Below are positions 37,540 to 49,564 of a stretch of DNA of 64,000 nt, one piece after another (the stretch's first letter is position 1; every line of letters begins with the position of its first letter). Below the pieces are notes generated by a model that had not been told where the DNA came from, searched no databases, and saw only the letters and a program-made list of their open reading frames with translations. Made by a program: the position numbers and the translations under genes. The stretch is taken from contig JBANDB010000005.1 of NCBI GenBank assembly GCA_037576215.1, positions 3,286,001-3,350,000 of the forward strand, in the 5' to 3' direction. The DNA is from Armillaria gallica (Eukaryota; Basidiomycota; Agaricomycetes; Agaricales; Physalacriaceae).

Positions 37540-39072
37540 ACCTGCAGTCCACGATTCAGTTACACTCTCAAGGATTCCATACCATCTTCCACTCAACTAC
37601 TAGATGATGAATTTGAATGTGAAGTAACGATAACAGTGATTCTTCACAAAAAGAGGCCCCTACTGGATTCTGATGTCTCTTGGATTGAAAAGGGTGTTGT
37701 TGCATATGAGCAGGAGCTCTCCAATGTAGAGACCCAAATCACCCTACTGATCTGCCAAAGAGAGCATCTGGAGTGTTCACTTTCCAGGCACAAGTCATTG
37801 CTATTACTGGTCCATTGTCTCCCAAGGGACATCATTTTGGAGATATTTCACTGGGCCGCTCATTGTCCCAAGAATAGTCTCAATGTCACCAAAGGAGTCT
37901 GGCCTCTAGGACAGGTCTGTGGATGGTGGTGAGATATTGTACTAACCTCACCCATCTTATAGTCTATCATTACTTTAAAACTACCATACACATGATGCCC
38001 TATAGACATCCTCACCCACCATTTTTGTCGCTCTGCAAATTCTCCATTGTGGATAGCAGTAAAGATCAGAGACAGCACAAATGATGATTGTGTCTTCGAT
38101 ATGGTTGTTCAAAAATCCACCCTCTGGAAAATGGTAGACATGAATGCACCATTGACAAACCTGGAGAAACTTTTCTGTGTATCAGGAAATATTCCTCTAC
38201 TAGAGGAGTTGTATATTTCTACTATATGGAAAGCGCACAGATGCACAGATGCATTGTTCTCAGCATCATCTCTTCAACATTTGGATCTCAAACTCATGGA
38301 GATTTCCCAGCTGCCTTTGAATGCTAACTTCCTGACACATTTTTCGGGGTCCTTCTGTCATTTGGTGAACATTCAGTGCATCACCCAGATACAAACACTC
38401 ATTGAGGCTTGTATCATCTTGGGTGATGACTTGGATGGACCTCTGGATTCTGGCAATTTGCCTGTTTGAATGGAGCAACTCCAGTTCTTCTCAGTCAACA
38501 ATCTAAGAATCCTAGATGCTCTTACCACTCCATCGCTGCAATCAATTGACTATTGTCCGACCTCCATTTTAAACAAGGGCAGCACCAGCATTTATGCACT
38601 CTAAGATTTTCTACAGTGATCTGCTTGCTCTATCAGTTATTTGGGCATTTGTGTGATGATGGTTCTACACATTCATCATCTTATGGCATTCGCAAAAAAT
38701 GTCAGTTATTTGACTGTGTACTACCCAGAAGGCTGTTCCATATGCTTACTAGCTCCATTAACCCTACCTGAAACCCTTCCTGTGATGAAGTGCCTGAGGC
38801 TCAGCATCGCTGATGCCTGTTGGGGAAGAAGATACACAGGAGGTATCATTGACATCATCTGCCAGTGCTTCAATGAAGAGCAAGCAGCAGCTTTGAACAT
38901 CACAAGGCTATCTTTGTTGCATTTAGATTGTGTTGACATCTTGAGAGCTAAACTTTTTCCTCACCTAAAAAGTGAAGGGCTTGATGCACTAGAGAAGGAA
39001 GGTTTAGAATTGAAGGGAAAGTTATTGTACATACCAAACAATGAATATTGGATGGGAAGTTGGTTTACTTAG
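37540..39072 (+). pseudogene. F-box-like protein with LRR-type C-terminus, decayed
   Basis: A single intron-free frame of about 511 codons spans this stretch. The N-terminal part is a coiled coil (YEQELSNVETQITLLICQRE). The F-box follows at about 37800-37930: LLLLVHCLPRDIILEIFHWA, then GQVCGWW and DIVLTSPIL. Leu-rich repeats follow (SLQHLDLKLMEISQLPLNA; LRILDALTTPSLQSIDY; PVMKCLRLSIADA). Stops at 37930 (TGA), 37960 (TAG), 37993 (TGA), 38467 (TGA), 38602 (TAA) and 38617 (TGA) are all single-transition changes. No frameshift is needed and no ATG remains at the 5' end. F-box proteins link substrates to SCF ubiquitin ligases; this copy is inactive. Agaricomycetes carry large expanded families of this type. 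Confidence 0.75.
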
Positions 39073-39518
39073 GAGTTCAGGGTAGATGCTTACAACTCGC
39101 AAAATAAATGTATCTCTCTCATGGCACAATTTATACAGTGCTGTAGTTGAAAAAGAAGATTCACATCACAAAGAAGCACAGTGGACCATAAGTATTCACA
39201 AGTCAACAGAGATATATGAGTAGAAAGTCCAGTTGTGATCTTGGAAAGATTTTAGCTCAAAGGTCATCAAATTACCATCTTGTGCACCCACCTTCGCCTG
39301 AGGCCCCAGTCAGGCTCTCTTCACCTGATGACAATGACTCTCAGCTTGCTCTGTACATACCATGTCCATCAAGGAACTCCGTGGCATTTCTCCTGGTATA
39401 TATCACCATTTCTCATTATTTTTCCCTCAGATGACATGTCGGACTGCTCAGATATCCTTGAAGATCTCATTTTCTATTTCTAATATGCCTGTCTGCAGAG
39501 GGTGTACCAATAGCATCA
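39073..39518. other. Spacer after the F-box relic
   Basis: Only overlapping short plus-strand frames; nothing supported. Confidence 0.35.
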
Positions 39519-39960
39519 TCAGCGTACACAATTTTTGTGTAATCTTGTGATCTGACATTGCTGTGCTCTTCTTTTCTTTGGCTCGATGTTGAGTTTGTTT
39601 TTGGTTTGTTTGCCTTCAAGCTGTGTGCAGCAATACATATATATCTTCATGTCCATGGTGCTTTCACTTTGTACAATGAAGCAGTGAGCCATCGCAGGGC
39701 ATGGTAGATCTGAGTCCTGAAAATTAGCCCTGCATGGGTGCCCGGTGGCACAGGATACATTATTGCCCATAGTGAACGTGAAAGTCACCATTGTCTTTGT
39801 GACCACTGACCTAATCAACTCTTGGAGCGACAAAATTTCGCTATTTACTTTCTGCATGCACTTTGAATCATTCTCAATGACTTCTTGGGCTTATGACCTG
39901 TTCATTTAGTGTACATACTGAGTAAAGTGTTTGGGGATACATTGAAGGCAATATGAAATG
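39519..39960 (-). pseudogene. Decayed member of a CPAMAH-motif family, copy 2
   Basis: The minus frame 39857-39519 encodes a helical start (MQKVNSEILSLQELIRSVV), a Thr-rich piece, GHPCRANFQDSDLPC followed directly by PAMAHCFI, and a basic end. QDSDLPCPAMAHCFI is nearly identical to the fragment near 27450. Further charged sequence lies upstream in another frame (near 39900), suggesting a frameshift or intron. The family is unrecognised; Cys and His residues around the motif might bind metal, but this is a guess. Confidence 0.4.
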
Positions 39961-41467
39961 GTTGTCAAAAAGGCAAAGAATGCAGTGCAAGCAGAGTGTG
40001 ACAGACTTTACCAAGATGTCAACACTGCTGACAGCAACAAAGGGCAAAAGATAAATTGTGTTGTTATTCAATACTGTCTTGGTAACATTTGATCTCTATA
40101 TTGTAGGGCACAGGAAAAAGAGGATATTCTAGCAAATGAGTCTACCATCTGCAGGATGACTACGGTTAATTTTGGGAATTTGTTGGACAATCATGCCAAA
40201 ACTTCCAGGGCTTCTCTCCATAACTACTGCAGTTCTGTCACTGCCTTTAACCATGTATTCTGTCCTACATCCACTGGTTTCAGAAGCCTAGACCTGTAAC
40301 ACAGAATATCCCAGTACACTTCTGCTCTGTTCAACACTCGTGATTTCTATCAGCATTTACCACCAGGTCCTCCCTCACCATTTCATGTTCATGGACAGTT
40401 TAAGTGTTTTTCTTTGTTTAATGCAAGTACTACTTGATGAAAGTTGATGTTTAATGTAACAACTGCAACTCAAATTGACACTACTTGAGTTCCTTGTCTT
40501 CATAGGTGCATTGTGAGTAACATGTCCCTTCTAGTTGAGGAGCGTATCAGGTAGCTTTGAGAGGTCACGGCTGAGTATTTCAAAGAGATGGAACTTGGCT
40601 CAGTCTAGAATGAAGTAGGACACTTTGAAGTCTTCCCATTGTGCATGACAATGCTGCTCAGTGCATGGAAGAGGAGAAGGATAATCCAGATTGCGAACCT
40701 CTCTCAAGGAGCAACTTTGAAGCAAGTGTTGGTGCATTCTAACTCATACTTTCTCACTGTTCACTAAGTCTTGTGCAGAAAAACATCAGGAAGAGACACA
40801 TAATCTCAAAGTACAGCCTCTGACTTCTGTAGATGACTTGATTGTGAATGTGTCTGCTTTGCAGACTCTGAAGCTCCAAACCAGACACATTTGTCTGCTC
40901 TTCTAAGTTTGACATAGATAAGCAGAATGGAATGCTGATATTTCTGTCACAGTCCACGTCGACAAACAAGATTGCTTGTACACTGGAAGGAATCAGGTTG
41001 TTGTTAGTAGTAATAAATTTGAACACCTATGAGTCAACTCTTTGTTAGAGGACACTATGGAAATGGAGGCAGTAAGATAAAATCAGAGGTAAGTAAACAT
41101 AATGATGCACACCAAATCCACCACTGGGTAATGCAGGGTACACCACTATGTCAACTGTATGTTCTGCTGCAGGCCCAAACTGTCAAATCCAGCAAAGCCA
41201 GGGATAGGATGTACCAAAAGTTGTAGCAGAGCACGCAAAAATATTCGGAGCACATGGACCGGTGTGGCAGAGGACATCATTTTACAAAAATGAACTGGGG
41301 TCATTCTACTGATGGTATACAAGGTGGTCAATCCTCTTCAATTTGACCAGCAGAACTAGTTTGGATTGTTCTGTTGGATCCAGTAGTGGTGGAAGCCATG
41401 TCACTGATTCTTTCCTTTTTTAAATATCAACCATCATTGGCTTTCTTGCACCCATTTTTTGCTGCAG
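39961..41467. other. No recognisable gene
   Basis: Short frames (40754-41026 minus, 41029-41226 plus) have no domain. Confidence 0.35.
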
Positions 41468-41469
41468 TA

Positions 41470-41730
41470 TACTGTATGTACTTGTATAGATAAGATGTAA
41501 TGTGTAACGCCAGGGACATCTTGTCTCTGAAAACAAAGGATGTAATGTGTAATGAGGGGGTCGGTTTTGTCCTCAGAGAGTGTTACTGACCAAAATTTCT
41601 CCTGGCCTGGTGGCTGGCAACCCATACCGTCTCTTTTTTGAGAAATGTAACATGTAACGGCGGTATGGGTTTCATCAGTGAATCCATAATGCTGTGGATC
41701 CCCATCTCATCCATACAAGTACATACAGTA
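41470..41730. mobile_element. MITE-like element with 28-bp terminal inverted repeats and TA flanks
   Basis: The left end TACTGTATGTACTTGTATAG and the right end (reverse complement) TACTGTATGTACTTGTATGG match, and the repeat extends over 28 bases with two mismatches, both transitions. The element is 261 bp, has no ORF, and is flanked on both sides by TA (41468-41469 and 41731-41732). A TA target duplication fits the Tc1/mariner superfamily (Stowaway-type MITE). Inside, the word GTAATGTGTAA recurs. Confidence 0.75.
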
Positions 41731-41741
41731 TAGTTACTAAG

Positions 41742-42175
41742 GGTGACATGGCTTAACACAGCCCCAGAGCCAAAATTCGCTTAACTCAGATTATTCAGCA
41801 TGTCACTCCATTGTCACCTACATCCTGACACCAATACTGTGCTCAGTCTTCCCATCTTCTCACTTACACACAATGACTACAACAATGCCAACAAGATACT
41901 AGAAAGACTAGGAAATATAGTACTCCTGTGAATGAATTTGAAGATCTAGACAAATCAAATTTGGAAGAACATTGTTGCCATTGTGCTGGTCAGTGAGTGG
42001 CATGGGTGGGGCAGTGCTGGGACATCCTTCAATGATGTCAGTGGCAGCGTTGACGATCACTTGACATCATTCAGACATTGTCCAAATTCATCCAGTTATT
42101 CCTATATTGTGACACTTGTGACCAAATCTCTTAGCCTTCTGGGGCCAGGCTAAGCTTGGGTTAAGCCATGTCACC
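41742..42175. mobile_element. Short non-autonomous DNA element with 16-bp terminal inverted repeats
   Basis: GGTGACATGGCTTAAC at 41742-41757 is exactly inverted at 42160-42175, bounding 434 bp without a coding frame. A weaker inner match (GCCCCAGA and a CCCCAGAAGG-type word) extends the inverted arms. The target duplication is unclear. It lies only about nine bases from the neighbouring MITE. Confidence 0.6.
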
Positions 42176-42299
42176 TGAACAGGGCCTAAGTGGGTCATTG
42201 CTACACATGCTCAGGCTGTTTTCAAAGGGTAAAATCAGCATACCTTCTCATTGGGCTTTTTAGTTACAATTGAAGAATACCATATTCATAACCCTAGGC

Positions 42300-42430
42300 T
42301 AACACACAATAAAGCAAGGGGGTGGTGGAAATAAAATTGTGCACATGATGTACATTTCCGCATTTAAGGTCAGGCTGAACCCCCTCCCCACTCTTCTGCT
42401 ATATACCGTAATAATATATCCATATTTGGA
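42300..42430 (+). repeat. Dispersed repeat R2, partial copy
   Basis: GCATTTAAGGTCAGGCTGAA, a C-rich run and ATATACCGTAATAATATATC match 49878-49955 (GCATTTAAGGATGAGCTGGA, a run of thirteen C, and ATATACGATAGTAATATATA). A third partial copy lies at 51900-52150. Only short, non-coding homology is visible. Confidence 0.5.
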
Positions 42431-44900
42431 CTGCTTAGTAATGCTATCTATGCTTCAGAAAGAATCGGGGATTGTGGGAACTCTCCAGAAATGGCTAGAC
42501 ATTCAATGACTCGCTGACTCATCATTGTCATCCAGCTCGATGGGTTATTTCAAATTATCACCATCAAGATCCTAAAGTAGTCAGTCCCCTCCTTCTGAAT
42601 GAAAGACCTTTAAGTTCCTCATAATTTGACAATAAGCTACACTACTTGATGGCTTTGATGAAGTATATTCAAAGTGGCCTCTTGGTTCTGGGAGAAACAA
42701 AAACTTATCAAGCCAGGTTCCAAGCCATCTTTGGTGTCCAGCACATTTGCTGTTTATCTCCCTCCATTTTGCCTCATCTTCATGGGCTGGTCCAGAATCA
42801 TAGGCATCATTAGCTTGCTTCACTGCTGGCAGCTGTGGACTGTGCCCCTACTGAAGCACGACTCAAGGCTGTTCAAGGCCCCTATCTGACCCATAGAGAT
42901 ATGGCCCCACTGCACTGAAGACTCAGTACTGAGCCTAATGACATCAATTAGAGAAAATAGGAAAGAATAAATGGGTGTTCACTCAAATCAAAGTGCATTC
43001 CTTACCATGCCTGTCTCGCTAACTGCTCTGATAGATATCCCCCATCATCATGGAAACTAATAACCTCAATGCTAGTGCTCATTGCTGGCACTTTGCTGGC
43101 TTTCTCGTCATGCTATCTAGGACCTCCAATTCTCTCAATCCCAACAACCAATTCTCTGACCTGCATTCATGCCTTCTGGAACCTGTTCACAACTCTTCAC
43201 TTGATCACAGTTCCTCCCACCAGGATGTTCTTTCTGTGACGATGCTGTCCACAGTTATAACACTCTCGCTTCTTGGCTTGCTCAGTCTTCTCGTCTGGGG
43301 GCAAGACTCTAGTGCTAGCACCATGCTAGAATCAGTATTAACCCATCAACACTAGTTGCTAACATCGGGTTGATCTGGGGACATTGGTCTCGATGTTTGC
43401 ACAGGTAGTATTATGGTATTCTCCCTGAGATATCATTCTCATCCTCTCAATGCTTGCACAGACAGCATTGCATTATCCCTGACAAGGTGCTGTCTCTATT
43501 TGCTCAATGCCCTCATTGATGGCATCATGGTACCCCTTACGAGGTGCTGCTCCCATTGCCATAGTTGTGACTCTTACATAGGTGGTACCACAGTATCTTT
43601 TATGGGGGGCAGTAATGTCTTCTTGAGTATCACACACTCCATAGCTGGTCTATAGTTATAGGAAACTCCACATACCAGGCTGCACTGTAACTACAGGGCC
43701 ACTCTGCATAATATGGATGGTATAGCCTCCTCGTTGCCTAGGTAGATGAGGGTTGTTTTAACCATTAACCCTTTCTCTAAATGTCTGACCCAGACTCTCT
43801 GTCGACTATTGGATCTAGAACGACCAATGCAAGGACCTGCTTTATGATCTGAAAGGATATGTCCCCATTGGTAAGGACCTGTTCGTCCATCCTGACAATG
43901 ATGGGAGTACATGGGGAGGGCAGAGGGACTGGAAAATGTGCCATCATAATGATATCGCATTGTTGGATGAAGAGGGAGATAGGAGAAAGACAACCTAACT
44001 ATCCAATGTGCTCATGGTAAGTACTTTTTTCCATCCAAGGACTTTGTCATGAATATCAGGCCTTTTCCAGTTGTATATGAGTCAACACATGCTTTATCTT
44101 GATGTTCTCAGTCTTGACCTCAGCCTACTGGCATTTTCTCATATTTTCTCTATATTTCTTACCAATGCTGGAATGTGATGGAATCTTGTAGAATAATACT
44201 GACTCAAGTCCTTACTAGTAGTGTATAAATACTTACTTGACAATGTATTAGGATCTCAAAATCTAATTTCACTACTCTTTGACATCCACTTAACTGTGTG
44301 ATTCAAGCATCTCTAATCAGTTACACCTAGCCCTTGCTGACACCCTCGTTAGCTATGCCTAGCGCTTGTTGGCACCCATATCGGATCTCTCTCAGTGGTG
44401 GTTGGAACTTGGCTTTCGGACATCCTCACTCACAATTTGGGTTTTACTCAAGTATTCATTGTCTCATGTATTACTCAGAATAGTCTGATTCTTAACAGAC
44501 TTGAAATCCTAAACTCACTGATCATCATCATGGGTTATAAGTTATATCCAACATCAGCATGCCTCAAATCTGTCCTTCTAGAGTTGACGATATCCGCAAT
44601 GGCAAGGCAACAACAAGGAAAGCTTTACAGCTACTTTTTGTCATCTAGCCCTAGGGTCAGTAATACATTGATTGAGTCCATTGGCGTTGACATGCCAGAC
44701 TCAGTACCATATTGGCAGATGTCCTCGGAAAGGCAGCACGATGTGATGCTCCACAGTGCACATCTTCCACTCCTTCCGCACCATGCTGTCTCAGCGACAT
44801 CTCTATCAACGAACCTCGGTCAACAAAAGGTCTATATCAATATTAGGAATCCTCACTACTCATCTGACATCGTTTTATTCATTCATCCGATGTCAAAGGC
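42431..44900. other. Unassigned region
   Basis: Frames at 42581-42823 (minus; a polar, protein-like sequence ANDAYDSGPAHEDEAKW), 43050-43355 (plus) and 43691-43993 (minus) have no known motif. At 43405-43600 three imperfect copies of a roughly 75-base unit (CTCAATGC...ATTG...GTGCTG words) form a short degenerate tandem repeat. The plus frame 44395-44982 overlaps the integrase-element scrap. Confidence 0.3.
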
Positions 44901-44904
44901 TGCA

Positions 44905-45015
44905 CATACAAGGAGTCAGGACCACCCTGTAACTGGAAGAGGGGATTTGTCCAGTTCATTAACCTCAGGGGCATTGTTATAGGTATCATCAACGAAGACA
45001 ATGGTCGCTAAATCT
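44905..45015 (-). mobile_element. Scrap of the 'integrase core' element
   Basis: The minus strand reads VFVDDTYNNAPEVNELDKSP, matching VFIDDTYDNAPEVNGNAIGQ at 55155-55100 in the larger element copy. The DNA match (CAGGACCACCCTGTAAC, CCTCAGGGGCATTG) is in the same orientation in both places. Only the C-terminal part remains. Confidence 0.6.
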
Positions 45016-45135
45016 GGTCAACAGGCAAGATATATACTATATCCCAAACACATTAAATATGGAAATATGGAAGGCAAATCGGCATCTTGAATTTTGATTC
45101 TATTTTGACTCGCCCAAAATAGTCACCACCCAGCT

Positions 45136-46045
45136 ATGGGTGCACCAGGGACCCCAGCAATAGTCTACATCTCTCTTTCAGTGGATGTTCCAAGTGGTAA
45201 GATAATAGGATGGACCAAGAAGACACTGATCAAAATAGATGACACCATAAACAATGGGATAATCAGCCAAAAATCTGGTGCAAAATTGACCAACCTCACC
45301 CAAGCCTTGGCTTCAACAGATAAAAAAATGTCAGCATAAAACGACCCTCCAAGACCTTGTAGTAGCCAGATGGAACAAAGCTGGGGACATGGGCATCTTT
45401 CCAACCAAAGCAGCATCCTGAATTATGAACACTGGGGCATCTGCCCAATCTGCAGAGTCCCAGAGACAATTGAGCACATCCCCTGAACGAAAGCAAATAT
45501 GGGACCTAACTAGGAAAGGACACAGATTGATCCTTCTGAATTCTAGCACCTGAATGTTGGGGATCAGTTTATTCCCAGTATAGATGCGTGCAGTGTTGAG
45601 CCAATAGTATTGCACTTGGCTGAGCTCTGCAAATGCATGAGGATGTACACTACAGTACAAATATTTTACTAAAACTTTCTACACATTTCCTACTTTTTCT
45701 TCCTTGATAAGCAAGATTGGAAAGATGCCAGATTGCCATATTCCACTAAAGCTGCTTCAAGTCCTCATCTGGAAACTCCGATGTGAGAGACAAATTGAAA
45801 GGGAAGACAACCCAGAGTGAAGGTTTAACAAAGTCAAAGTCAGAGGACTCAGGATAATGAGTCAGTGCCTCCAACAGGACAGGATGGAATCAGATTTGGA
45901 CCAAAAGTGAGGCGAGAAAAAATGATCCGCAAACCCTGGAATGGGTTGATCTTCCAAACTAATGGAGAAAATTTACAGGATGACTGGATCCGGACTTCTG
46001 GGGTTTTAGTGGGTAACAGCTCTCACCATTGCAGATGGAATAAAT
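45136..46045 (+). pseudogene. RNase H / zinc-knuckle tail of a retroelement polyprotein, decayed
   Basis: Plus-strand pieces in several frames read KLTNLTQALAS, then YEHWGICPICRVPETIEHI (a CxxC...H arrangement like the zinc-binding domain at the end of non-LTR reverse transcriptases), then LIWKLRCERQIEREDNPE and finally NGENLQDDWIRTSGVLVG. The order matches the C-terminal part of RT/RNase H proteins that are repeated in Agaricomycete genomes. Stops and frame changes are frequent. No RT domain is seen upstream, where an integrase-element scrap lies. Family naming is from memory and should be searched. Confidence 0.45.
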
Positions 46046-46990
46046 AATGAGCCTGAGCTCCACACTGCCCTGTTCTTGTGCATTGACACTCATGAGTTCA
46101 TGCATCTCTCTCATCCATCCTATTATCTTTTTTGATGGTGCTACTTCGAATAGCCTGTTAACAAAGTTAATCCGCTATCGTTTGCAAGAGGGCAGGGAGT
46201 TTCACCCTGCAGTAAGAGAAAAAGGACCACCCGAGGAAATGTTCTGAGCCAACCAAAGGTGGGCACAGTGAATTTTGCGCTTATCTGATGCATTTGCTGT
46301 GTGTGTGCGTGCATCACAGACATGTGTTTTCACCTGTTTTTGCATTTCTTGTCATTTTGGTTTCTATATGTAGCAGCTGTGGCCTATCCACTGCACTAAC
46401 ATGCATATCATGATCTTTACTTGGTTGTACACTGATACCATCAATCATGTGCCAGTCCTCTGATGTCTGAGGGAAACCATAGGTAACCCTGAATTTCTAC
46501 TTTGAGAGCCATGACACTTCGCGGTTCAGCTTAATCATACACATATTGGCATTTTGTTGCAGCTGCTGTATTTTAAATAACCCTTTTTCCCTTTGTTGGC
46601 ACTCTTCCTCAAATGAACCCTGCAAAGAACAAACTCTCAGGAAGCAATTCAAGCTGGAGGAAAGAAGTAAATGAGAGAGCCATGAACAAGAGATCAAATA
46701 CATTAGCAGAATGCATTGTAATACAAAGTCACAGCACTGAAAGAAAGATGTTGAAGATTTGTTAATATATCAATAAGAATGAACAACCCTATTGTCTACC
46801 TGAAGTGACTAAATGTGCCTGACTATATCCATGCAATTCTATACAGATCATCAGGTCAAATGGCAAAAGCATGAAGAAGGATTCCTACTTGTTGTAAGGA
46901 ACATATTCTTTGAAGGGACCAAGTTGAGTGTATTCAATGGCTTTGTGTACTCCGAGCCATTGTGCTTCCATTAGGTCACAACACTAGGTT
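46046..46990. other. Unassigned
   Basis: The minus frame 46703-46497 contains a Gln/Glu-rich segment (EEECQQREKGLFKIQQL) after a TGCAG acceptor-like site and may be a former exon. Nothing else is supported. Confidence 0.25.
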
Positions 46991-46999
46991 TTGATGAGA

Positions 47000-48242
47000 T
47001 GCTTCCACTTTGTGGGACTTTCGCATATATACAATGATTGCAGATTACTCAGGGTAGCTGCATAGGGTGTGTGATTAATCGATAATATCCAGAACGTGAC
47101 TCTGAAACAGCTCAATTGAGCTATATCATGATCAAGCATTGCTCAAAAATTGCCTGTCTGAATGTTGCTTGAGTAGTCGTCTATGATAAGATTGAACTGT
47201 AACATTTGCAGTCATGGTAAGATCTAGCTGTGCTTCATAGAGTCAAACCACCATGTAAGGACCAGTATGTAAGAGGTATCCTTTTGAACCACAATTTCAA
47301 TCACGATGGATTGGACACTTGTTGGAATTTGGAGTAACTGGCTGGTCGATTCCCCTCCTGTAACAGCAACTAAGTCATAGAGTTTGAATAGAGACAATAT
47401 CGCTCACTGTCATTGGTTACAGCAGGCTGTTGTGAGCTGTTGCACCATTCAGGCACTAAGAAAACCTTCAACAGTTGCATGCATTCATGCCTGTGAAGAA
47501 GGTATTCTCATAAGGCACAGAGAGCACCTTGCCTCAACAACTTGACCACAACCTGCCCCCATGTACAGCTGAATACAAAGAGCATGCACAGAAGCCAGTC
47601 CAAGTCAACTGCTCGGCTGACTTTGGCATCTGACTCCATAGAACTACACTGGGAAAGGCTTTGTCTAGGCCATGTTGGAATGCGTTTGAAATAGTACTGG
47701 TGGACACAATCATTACCATCAATTCTACCTGGCACATCTGTGATGACAGTGTTTTCCATACCAAGTTCCATCCAGCCCAGACATGGACACAGCAATTTGT
47801 GAAAGCCATTGATGTCCAAGGTGATATTGAAAAGTAGAACATCACACATGTGGGTCATTGGCACAGGTCTATCAAGCACCTCTGCAGAAATGACTGTGGG
47901 CTGTGAGCCTTCCGAATACAAGAAAAGTGTCTTTACAGCAGTTAGATGAGATAGTTTGTTGATGTCTGGTATGTGTTTGGTATCCAGGGCCAAAATTTGG
48001 ATGAAGAAAGATAACTTGATGTTCTTGCTGAAAATAATGAGGAGGAGATCGTAGAATGAAGGATCATAACAAATAAAGCAAAAGAGATGACGCCTAGTTG
48101 GGGAGTAAAAATTCTTTATGTGGGAACATGAATGAAGTAGGGCAGTGTAATAGGAAGGATGATCCAGCCGCACAAACTTGAGTATGAGGTCTGAAACTTC
48201 TTCAGGTACACTGAGGACTATTTCAGTATATTCAGGTACCAA
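47000..48242 (-). pseudogene. F-box/LRR-like protein, N-terminal 244 residues intact, C-terminus decayed
   Basis: From an ATG at 48242 a 244-codon frame gives an F-box-like start (VPEEVSDLILKFVRLDHPSY, then SPTRRHLF) followed by Leu/Ile-rich strands (HLTAVKTLFLYSEGS; LDINGFHKLLCPCLG) typical of Agaricomycete F-box proteins with an LRR-type fold. Beyond 47508 the same strand continues in other frames (LYDLVAVTGG; IVIEIVVQKDTSYILVL), interrupted by stops, so the C-terminal half is broken or spliced in a way I cannot resolve. The intact N-terminus could be a functional truncated protein, but the surrounding decay argues against it. Confidence 0.55.
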
Positions 48243-48497
48243 AATGGAGTAATGGACCTAATCATTGGTAAAAATGCGAAAATAAGTATCCAACATTGAC
48301 GTGGTGAAGGATGGAGTTGGATGTGGCGTTGCTAGCCCGAGTTTGAACTGAGTTTATATGCAACCGGCATTTGCTGCCTTTGGGGTTTACAGCTATTTGC
48401 ATACAGCTTGACAGTCATGGGTGTTTTCATGAATGATAAAAGGAAGCTCGGACTTCATCATAAACTATCTTTTGGGGAATTCACACTCCTGTCATGC

Positions 48498-49120
48498 CTA
48501 AGTTTCTGCATGAAGGAAACATACAGTGGTGCTGAGAAAACTCTCTGCCAAAATCTGATTTCTGGCAGATGGACATGTACCTGAGGAAACTTTTTCAGCT
48601 TGGCAAATCATTTCCACCTGATTTCCTTTCCGTTGAAATCCTTGGGGGCAAGGAGTGATGTCAAGCATGCAAAATGGCTTCTGAGATTGCTGAAATGGCC
48701 ATAAACCTCCCACAAGCATGTCATCAAGTCCCAGGATAGGATAATGTGTTGGATTCGTCGAAATCACTGCCCTGAATCTCCTTTAACTTGACGTGTTCAT
48801 CAGTGCCATCAGTTATTTCCGATATTGTAGCATAGAAAGGTTCTGACACCACTTGAGAACAGACATAGACGTACTTCATAAGCCAAACTTGTTGATCCGG
48901 GGGGTTTTATTGAATTTATGCTCCTTGACTGTGAACTCTACTCCATGAGAGTTTCATTCTTGCAAAAGCCAAGCATTGAAATCAACAAATGATGCCCATT
49001 CGAGATCATACACATTTTTTGCATCCCAATCAAACTCATGCTCACCAGAGATCCGATGGTCCATAGCTTCAATATCATGGCTACGTTCAGGAAAACTGAA
49101 TGCATCTTCATCTTCATTAA
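48498..49120 (-). pseudogene. Transposase-like N-terminal fragment, possibly MULE-type
   Basis: From about 49117 down, one frame runs about 60 codons: EDEDAFSFPERSHDIEAM, then YDLEWASFVDFNAWLLQE, a TGA, then HGVEFTVKEHK. This W/F-rich motif followed by a basic strand resembles the leading DNA-binding-like domain of MULE-related proteins in mushrooms, before the catalytic region. A further frame at 48767-48498 (HYPILGLDDMLVGGLWP) may be downstream or unrelated. No catalytic motif is visible. The assignment is weak. Confidence 0.3.
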
Positions 49121-49564
49121 TCTAGCTACTTGTTGCATGCAATAGCTGATCAGGGCAGGTGTAGACTGAGAACATTGGGGTGGCAGAGCATGTCAATGCA
49201 TTGAGATTGATTGATGTAAGGCTGTCTGGTGAAGGGGAAGACCGAGGGATGATGGCCTTTAGTTGATTCTGATCAGACACGTAGGATAGGACTTTAGATG
49301 CCAGTGAGGATAATGAGGAACAGTTGGGATCCATTGGCTGAACTTGGAAGCAGCCGATGTGGTAAGCTATGGGAGAATAGTGAATAGTGATGGGGGGGCA
49401 CCACAGAGGAGGAGGTAATACAAATATAAGCCAGTTAACAAAAATAATGATAACACTTAAGCTAATAAACAAGAAGAATAAAGAATATAGCTATTATACC
49501 TGACACACACAGCCAGATGAGCCCAACGAGCCCAAAAACCAGATTTGAACTCAGGTTTTTTTTA

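Noticed and set aside
44395..44982. 195-codon plus-strand ORF
   Set aside because: Its 3' third is antisense to the integrase-element scrap and the rest has no domain or conserved words.
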